This document shows positions 56,938 to 64,000 of a stretch of DNA of 64,000 nt, in pieces. Below the pieces are notes generated by a model. It saw nothing but the letters and a program-made list of their open reading frames with translations. It did not search any database and had not been told where the DNA came from. A program made the position numbers and the translations under genes. Origin of the DNA: Madurella fahalii (lineage: Eukaryota; Ascomycota; Sordariomycetes; Sordariales); assembly GCA_029876055.1 (NCBI GenBank), contig CM056877.1, positions 682,001 through 746,000 on the forward strand, given 5' to 3'. Every line of letters begins with the position of its first letter. Position 1 is the first letter of the stretch.

Positions 56938-57851
56938 GTTCTATATCAACTAAAAAATATCGTTCCTCTTTATTTACTACCTTATTTAATATACAAACTT
57001 CAGCTGCTTGATATAGGTTGCTTTAGCTTACTGTAAAAGGCATACGACTAGCTTGTTAGTTAGTCAGCCCTCTTTAACTCTATCTCTATTACGAACTATC
57101 AGTTCTTTATCCTCTATCAAGTGTATCAAGCTATTCGTAAGAATATATCTAGTACTTGGTAGGGTACTAGATTGATGCTATTCGACCCCGATAAAGTACT
57201 TACATACTATAGACCGAGGACCTCGCCCTTCTAGTCAGTCAAAACCTTATAGACAGCCTAGGGTACTATACTTATAGGAGGAGCGGTATAGGAAGAATAA
57301 TAATCATAATACTTATAGGAGGATTTACTGTAACGAGGCCTAACAACTTAATAGAGGAGTTTGTTCCTATATATACCAGTCCATTAAAAAAGGAACTGAT
57401 AGTCTTGAAGGAGCGGTTCCTTACGTTATAAACGGATAACATTATAATAACAACTATTAATCTACGAGCTTGTTACAAAGAGAAGGGAAGGAAGGAAAAA
57501 GATAGTTCGACGGTACTTTGGCGAGGCGTATACACTAACTGTTGAAGGCCTTTAACAGTTAGTCAATGAATAGGAGGAAAAGGAGGATAGAAAGCCTGTA
57601 AAAAGGCGAGGAAGGCTGCGTTACAAGGCGTCATCGGCTTCGCCAAGCTTGTATATAAGGAGTTCAGGATGGAACCTAATGTATTTGACTGATTAAACGG
57701 AATTGTAGGATGGATTTTAGCTGTATCTACTGTATAGTGATGTCTACTTTTCCTGGTGTGCTGTCCGTATAGTGGACTTAGTAGTGTGGCTGAATGAGCT
57801 AAAATTGGCTAGCACGTTGGCTAAGGTGGCACTACCGTATGTGGATTACGT
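56938..57851 (+). mobile_element. T3 second copy, 3' fragment
   Basis: Matches 37,722-38,601 of copy 1, from GTTCTATATCAAC to the right terminal repeat ending GGATTACGT, followed by TA (57852-57853). Orientation is opposite to the two other T3 pieces at 53.4 and 55.4 kb. Confidence 0.82.
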
Positions 57852-57855
57852 TAGG

Positions 57856-58308
57856 TCTTAGATAATAGATAATCGGCTAGTAGACCTAAGAAGAATCATT
57901 CGACAAGGGCTATTGCCTTCTAGAGAAGTCTAGGGATTCAGCTAGCTTAAAGCTTTTATACCTAGCCAACTGTTCGAGCTTCTAAAGTAAGGCTATATTG
58001 TAGATTGTATTCTGTAAAGTAGTCCCTTATACTGTTACCCTCATCTCTCTAATAGCTTTTAAGAGGTCTTTAAGTCTTCAGTTAAACTGAACTTTATATA
58101 AACTGTCAATGCTCTCTTACCCAGCGATTCGGCTTATCTAGCCTCTTTAGCCTTACTTTGAGCACCCGGGGTTTCCTATGTAACCTAGAACCCTGTATTA
58201 GCCTTCTTCTGAGGAGAACTAAGCTCGGTAATCTTAGTTAATTCCTTAACAAGCTTATCGAAGGCTCTATCAAGGCTCTCAACTATCCAGATTTAACTAT
58301 ACAGTCTA
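57856..58308 (-). mobile_element. LINE internal fragment
   Basis: Minus strand corresponds to LINE positions about 41,480-41,965, the end of the endonuclease domain and linker (SLDRAFDKLVKELTKI-like; YKSFKLAESL-like). More RIP-mutated than the main LINE copy. Confidence 0.72.
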
Positions 58309-58323
58309 AAGAGGCTAGTATGT

Positions 58324-58700
58324 TGTAAGGAGGTAACAGAAGTAAAGGTAGAATAACGAAGCAATCGACAAATGGTAGTAACGTAGTAGGAGCAGTAGAA
58401 GTAGGTTGAAGAGAGTTATATTATTCAGAATTGCATGTATATCCAAATCTAAAATCTATCTTCAAGTGGGCTATAGCCGTATTTATAGAGCTAGCTCTGG
58501 TCTTCTAGAATTTTCTTCTATATGACTAATAGTGTAATTCATCGAATGACTCACTGTGATTTATAATCATTGTAGAGCCTCTAGAACTCTATGGAATCTT
58601 ATAGAATCTAATGGAATTTCTTTACGTAATAATTACGTAAGAATATATATTAGTTATATAGTGATTATAAATCAGATTCCAAGAGCTTCTAGATCTTACA
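58324..58700 (-). repeat. LTR-like repeat TGTAAG...CTTACA, copy 2
   Basis: 377 bp, nearly identical to 50,496-50,869. It lies exactly at the point where the integrase of Gypsy copy B stops, so it truncates or interrupts that element. Confidence 0.8.
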
Positions 58701-61700
58701 GTCTTCTAGAAGGAGCTCGTAAATAGGCTGCCCCTATCGGATACGATGGACTAGGGAAGTCCGAAGGGTCGGTAGACGTAGTTGAAGAACAGCTCTACGA
58801 AGGTACTTGCTATAAGCGTTGTAGTTATTACGATATAGAGGGCGTACTTTATAAATTTATCTACTACGACTAAAGTAGTATTATACGCCTTGCCTGTCCG
58901 AGGGTCGATCGAGGTTGGTAGGCCTATAACGAAGTCTACTATAATCATCTGCTATGGTCCGTCGGGTACTAGCAGTGCTACGAGTAAGCTATAAGGGCAG
59001 TGCGTATATAGCTTCGTATATTGATAGGTTATATAGTTGCCGTTGATGTATACTACTACGTCCTCTCTTATAGACAGCTAAAAGTAATTGCGCCCTAGGC
59101 ACTTCTATGTCTTCCTAAAGCCTCTATAGCCTGTAGTCAGTATATTGTAATAGCTTTTAATTGCTCGTGCCTAAGGGATAGGGGAATATATACTCTGCTT
59201 TAATAACGGACGAGCCCGTCCTCTCCTTCTCTTTAAGAGCCTTCGCCGCTCCTATGCCGCTACTTGTAAGTATTAGACTAAAGCTATTGATCTTTTAGTT
59301 GCTCCTTGAGCAACACTTCTTCTAAAGATAGCTACCCTCCTGTCGCCTAGGTCCCGTAATCTCCGTTTTCAGCGCTTGCGGTGTCTACAATAGGCGTACG
59401 GTAATCAGGCGTAGCCTTATTGTAAGAGTCATTCCCTATACGATGGTAGAGGCCCCCGGCGCCGAATATAGAACGAAAACTATAGGACAGCCTATCGGGG
59501 GGGCTAGTACTAGCGACGTGTATCTGCTTATTGGTATCCGATATAGCATCTTCGTCCTTATCTGTAGAGCTGCGGCCGTGCTTCTCGCTGTAGTCCCAGA
59601 CTTCTTGGACTACAATGTTACTCTGGCCTTCTTAGCTTAGTAACAACCTCTTAAACTCTTCTCTTTCTTGCTCAATAACTTCTTCGTCTTCTACTGTCCT
59701 TATATATAGCGGTAGCACAACTATAGTAGACAGTCGGAGTAGCCTTCGGGCTATAGCGATAATAGGGTAGGGGCTAGGGTTCTTTTATTACCTACGTTCA
59801 ATCCTATCCTACAGGAGTTAAAGCAGTAGGTTCTCAGTATCTTCGCCTGCCTCTTCTTCTTCTATATAGTCTGGTCTATATGAAAGTCTATTAATAGGGT
59901 TCTAAGTACTAAGGCGGTATTTAATAACGAAGTTAAATATAGCTAAATCGTTGCTCTAATATAGTTACTATAAGTTTAGTCTCTTCTTAGTCTTCTAGTA
60001 CTCTAGGTTAAGGTAGTCTATTAGGATTACAACTAGGACCTAAGTATAAAGGAGATACTAGGACTAAGTTCGGAATGTATCGACGAATGTAGCTCCCTAT
60101 CTCCGGTACCGTAGTACGTTTCTTCAGGTATAAGCTTCTTCGATCTAAAAGCGATATGGTACTACGATCTTTATAGAGCTGCGAGAGCACTACTCTAATT
60201 ACACGCTTCGAGGCATCTGTCTCTATACGGATAGGCAGGGAGGGATCGAAGTGCCTTAGGATAGGGGCCTTGCCGAATTTACGTCTAAGCAGCTCGAATA
60301 CCTTAGTTACCTCCTTTGTAAGCTCGAATAGGCGCTTCTGATCGTTATATAAGAGGTCTGTCAAAGGGGTATAAATCTTCGAATAGTTCCTAATAAAGCG
60401 ACGGTAGAACCCTATGAATCCTAGGGAAACTTGAATGTCGTATACGCTATAAAGGAGCGGCTACTATATAACGGACTCGATATAGGATAGCTCTATAGCG
60501 ACTCCCTTGGGTGAGATTATGTACCCTAGGAACTCGACTTCAGTGGTATGGAATTGGTACTTCTTGAGATTGGCGTAGAGGTCAGCCTTCTCTAATCGAT
60601 CGAGGACTTCCTTTATATACTGCTTATACGCTGCTTCGTTATCGCTGTAGATCAGGATATCGTCTAAGTAGATGATGTATATGACGTCTATTAGCCTAGA
60701 TAATACTTGGTTGATATACGTCTGGAAGGTCGCTGGGGTATTAGCTAGCCCTATCGCTATTATATGGAACTCGTAGTAGCTGTATTGTATGCGAAAGGCA
60801 GTCTTTTATTCGTTGCCCTCGCTGAGCTTAATGCAATAGTATATATCCTTTAAATCGATCTTAATATAGATCTTAGCTATTGACAGACGGTTAAGGATCT
60901 CTCTAATTAGCGGGATAGGTACGCGGTTCTTATGTATTACTATATTCAGCTCTCGGTAGTCGACAATAAGGTGCAATTCGCCCCCCTTTTTTAGGACGAA
61001 TAAGATAGGGGTGCCTATAGGGCTTGTAGGGGGTTGTATCCAGCCCTTCTCAGTAGCAGCCCTGAGCTACTTGTATAAGGTCTTAAGTTCTGTTACCCCT
61101 AACGGGTAAATTGGTCCCTAGGGCGGCTGTACGTCGTCTATAAGCTCAATGCGGTGCTTTACCGATATCTTGGGGAAGGGTAGAACCCTCGATTTATAGA
61201 ACAACCTTTTGTACGCCCGATAAACCTCTAGGAGCTGCGGCTGCTCTAGCTTATACGCTACGTTGGTGGAGTCCTTATTGGAGGGGACAACAGCTACGAG
61301 GGTAAATACCGATCCGACCTACTATTACTTGGGCTCAATGCGTAAGCCTATTTGCAGTGCCTTAAGTAGGTAAGCCTATATCTTGGCCTAGAAGTTAATA
61401 TCGGGGTTAGCTATTTCGAGCTAGGGCTAGCCGAGTAGGACGACGAAGGGCTTAATATCTGCGATAACAAAGCGTAGGAGATACATCTGAGCTCTGCCTT
61501 TACAGTCGATAGTATATATATAAAGGGGATATACTCTGTAGGTCCGTATAGGTTGATTTCTGATACCGGTAATCCCTACTGATAGCTCGAAGTGCTTAAG
61601 GAGGGAGTACTTAGTAAGATAGCTGTAGCTGATTAGATTGTAATCTACTCTTGAGTTGAATATCGTAAGCGTCTTTTTCTAGCTTCCTTATATCCTGACT

Positions 61701-63480
61701 ATTATATCGGACTCTATACAACAAAAGGTATCCCTGGCATTGTCCTATTTCTCTATTGCTATAGCTCCTATATATTCCTATAGAGGGATCTGGTTGCTGC
61801 TGGTAGTAGGGTCGTCACTAGAGTACCGAAGTGACATATGCCCTACTTGATTATAGTGCCGGTATATCGCCTAAAGGCAATTAGTTAAGTAGTATCCCGG
61901 CTGATTATAGGTATAGTAACGTTGTTGCTGCTTATCCGCCTTCTCCGGTGCTAGGGGGTTGGACGGCCCTAACAGACAGTTCCTAACGATATAGCCTTCC
62001 CTTCTATAGTTATAACAAACGATATTACGTCCTAGTCGTGCTAGCGGAGCTTAGGCGCCTCTCTTAATAGACTCTGGTACTATAGGGGGTCTAGTAGGGG
62101 TTACAGTCGGGAGCGGTATCCCGAAGTCCCTTCAACCTACTGACTGTCCTTAATCCGATAAGTAGTACTTACTAGCTACTAGTAAGTAGTAGGTAAGGTG
62201 GCTTAATAGGTAATCGCTAGGCGAATCTCCCTATAGAACTTCGGGAGGAGGCCAATTACCCGCTAACTCTCCTCTATCTAGTAGGGGAGGTCGGCAGTAA
62301 TAGTTATATATCGATCTACGAATTCCGTTACCGTCTCGTCGTCGTATTAACGTAGGTTATCAAGCTATATAGCTGTAGAGAGGGCACGCGTCTCCGGATC
62401 TGAGAACTGACTACGAAGGAACTTAACGAATTCCTCTTACGTTACTAGGGCAGGGTTAAAGGAAGAGTCCTTTTCCTACTTAGTAATATACTTAACCTAG
62501 GCGTTTTTAGGGGTCCTATATAGGCAGCTTACTGTATATATAATGCAGTCGCTGCTTAGAACGTTGCCGAGAAGGCGAAAGTTCGCTTTACAGTCGAAAA
62601 GAAAGTTGCGAAGAGCAGTTGCATTAGACCTATTGTACGTAGGATAGGTAAGAGTCGGGGTCTTCCACGTCACTCTCACCTATACGACTATCCTAAGCTA
62701 CTGGGACGCCACGCTCGTAGGGGTCGTAGGAGCGGGCTCAGGAGGGGTCAAAAGGGCCTCCCGGGATAGATCTACTATAGGATTAGCTAGAGGCACTGGT
62801 TCTGCGCACGTTGATTCTAATAGAGGAGTAGCTTAAGCTCAGCTCTCTTATAGCGTAGTACAGCCTCCCGGTGTACGACAGTAATCTGCTTGTCGAGCCG
62901 TCGTTCCTTATCAAGTAGTCGCTGTCAAAAGGGTCAGGCGCTAGTCCAAGGATCAAGATCACAGGATCTAGTGCAGAAGTCAAATGTATTCTAGTTAGCT
63001 AAAGCAGGCTGGCAGCTAACTGCGCCACTGTACGGACGTCATCCTGTACGCGTATCTCGTCTATAAAAGGAGCAAACTCTCCAGCAAAGATAGACGGGAG
63101 ACAGAACACAGACGACAGAACACAGGGACAATCAACACAATAAGATAACACACAAAAAGACACAATCAAGAGAAGACACACAAAAATCCTCAACTGTCAT
63201 TTCCCAAGATTCAGAGGTGCCGTGTTTCAGACAGTCGCTGCTGTTGCTCAGATAGGGGTACGTCCGTCTGCGCTATAGGAGAGCGGTTGATAAGCGGCTC
63301 GTCCGTAGGTAGGCGCCTTTAGGTTATGCTGAGGGAATCAAGGACCTGAGTGTCCGAAATCTCAGGAATATCAGGAAGCTGTGCGATGCTGGAAGGCTAG
63401 CTATTCGACGTAAACGAGCCTTCTGTTTCGCTTACAAGCTGATTGAGAGTAGCGCGCTGACGTCTCGGTGCTATGCTCGC
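58701..63480 (-). pseudogene. gag-pol of Gypsy copy B, RIP-mutated and truncated
   Basis: On the minus strand the gag knuckle relic CYNYRREGYIVRNC is near 62,020. Reverse transcriptase reads KISVKHRIELIDD, LFVLKKGGELHLIVDYRELN, KIDLKDIYYCIKLSEGNE and IYIIYLDDILIYSDNEAAY (about 61,160-60,630), so the YLDD box is intact. Then IRHFDPS-type RNase H with RIETDASKR (60,262-60,180) and integrase MIIVDFVIGLPTSIDPRTG at 58,948. It ends in YRPFGLP plus a few codons where the LTR-like repeat begins. Fewer stops than copy A but still many TAG/TAA. Confidence 0.82.
62923..63233 (+). repeat. Solo LTR, 311 bp, TGTCAAAAGG...TTTCAGACA, TSD GTCGC
   Basis: Inverted termini TGTC/GACA and a perfect 5-bp duplication GTCGC at 62918-62922 and 63234-63238. 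TATAAAAG at 63062-63069 on the plus strand. Not RIP-mutated. Inserted in gag of Gypsy copy B. Confidence 0.88.
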
Positions 63481-63520
63481 CCTGGACGGTCTAGTCGCCT
63501 GGAAGGCAAAGAGTTCAACG

Positions 63521-63880
63521 TGTGAGGGTCAAGGACCTAAGGGTAGTAGGACCAGAGTGCCTGGGTACGAGCAGTATATGCACAACGTAGGAGCAGAGTG
63601 CTCGTTAGGGGTAGGATGGTAGTCTCGTTAAACTCTGTCTCTCTCCTAAGTCCTGTCTTCCACCCCCCTCCTTATGCCCTGCGATGACAGCGTCTGGGCT
63701 CACTTACTCTACTCGCTGCCCCGTTATCGACCTTGCTTGTGCGCTTCTTCAACGCTCCTCTGACGCGATATCCTCGCCCTTCTGGCCTAGCGTTGTTGTT
63801 GCTTTTGCGACCCCGCCGGCGCTGCGGCTTCGGGACTTCCGTCCTGCGCCTACGCCGACCTTACCTAGCCGGTCCTCACA
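63521..63880 (-). repeat. 5' LTR of Gypsy copy B
   Basis: 360 bp on the minus strand, TGTGAGGACCGGCTAGG to CCCTCACA. Followed (minus strand) by the primer-binding site CGTTGAACTCT at 63520-63510. Less mutated than both LTRs of copy A. Confidence 0.92.
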
Positions 63881-64000
63881 CCAACATCTAAATCTATAGA
63901 GGAATGATTGTGATTGCCAATGACCCGAAATTGCACCATGAACTCTATACCTACAAGGCAGGTACTAGATGGTGATCTAATGTTTGGTATATTTTTTATT
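63881..64000. other. Flank of Gypsy copy B, no feature
   Basis: AT-rich DNA running off the window. The target duplication of copy B would start CCAAC here, but its partner is lost with the truncated end. Confidence 0.4.

Larger units (their letters stand above)
58701..63880 (-). mobile_element. Ty3/Gypsy chromovirus, copy B, 3' part missing
   Basis: Same family as copy A, inverted. 5' LTR 63880-63521, then gag, protease, full reverse transcriptase, RNase H and the first part of integrase, which is cut at 58,701. It keeps the reverse transcriptase core that copy A lacks. A solo LTR interrupts gag at 62,923-63,233. Confidence 0.88.

Noticed and set aside
63684..63899. 71-codon ORF at the right edge as a gene
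   Set aside because: It lies inside the LTR of Gypsy copy B; the same frame appears antisense in the other LTRs (for example at 36,576-37,019).

Overview
The window looks like a chromosome arm segment of a filamentous ascomycete (Pezizomycotina, probably a sordariomycete). The evidence is short GT-AG introns with CTAAC-type branch points, a Zn2Cys6 regulator, YVC1-type and DAL5-type families, and a repeat island carrying the signature of repeat-induced point mutation (RIP): CAG codons turned into TAG, high TA content, many copies broken in the same way. No tRNA, rRNA or CRISPR was found. All gene models were spliced by hand from the sequence. Family names come from recognition of motifs, not from a database search.

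Left part (1-26,300), gene-bearing and GC-balanced. In order: the 3' end of an AAA+ ATPase; a YVC1-type vacuolar TRP channel; a Zn2Cys6/fungal_trans regulator (minus); a 4.2-kb gene-free GC-rich stretch; ribose-5-phosphate isomerase (minus); a DAL5/SOA1-family transporter (minus) that is broken by a nonsense codon; and, divergently from it, an apparently intact TauD/JLP1-type 2-oxoglutarate dioxygenase. Transporter plus dioxygenase look like a sulfonate uptake and desulfonation pair whose uptake half has decayed. To the right are a truncated P450 pseudogene and a secreted Thr-rich protein gene, the last intact gene before the repeats.

Right part (26,600-64,000) is a nested transposon graveyard. 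It holds pogo/Fot-type DDE elements of one superfamily with 17-bp iterated terminal repeats (26,620-28,382; 53,542-55,405; and two halves at 52,280-53,358 and 56,103-56,935), a second pogo-like family (T3), Ty3/Gypsy chromoviruses (29,153-37,182 and, inverted, 58,701-63,880, plus a different family at 44,290-48,500), a Tc1-type element, a LINE (about 39,560-44,270, with fragments elsewhere) and several solo LTRs. The insertions can be ordered because target duplications are preserved. T3 contains the Gypsy element (TSD ACTTC), which contains the Tc1 element (TSD TA), which contains a solo LTR (TSD CTGTT). A second T3 copy preserves the empty Gypsy site. The 52-57 kb segment shows both a pogo element and the T3 copy it sits in cut into halves that become co-linear again if about 3.8 kb is inverted back.

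The most interesting points are the four-level nest with its empty site, a Tf1-like self-priming signature in the Gypsy LTR, the variable iterated 17-mer ends of the pogo family (1 to 6 copies), and the decayed sulfonate gene pair.
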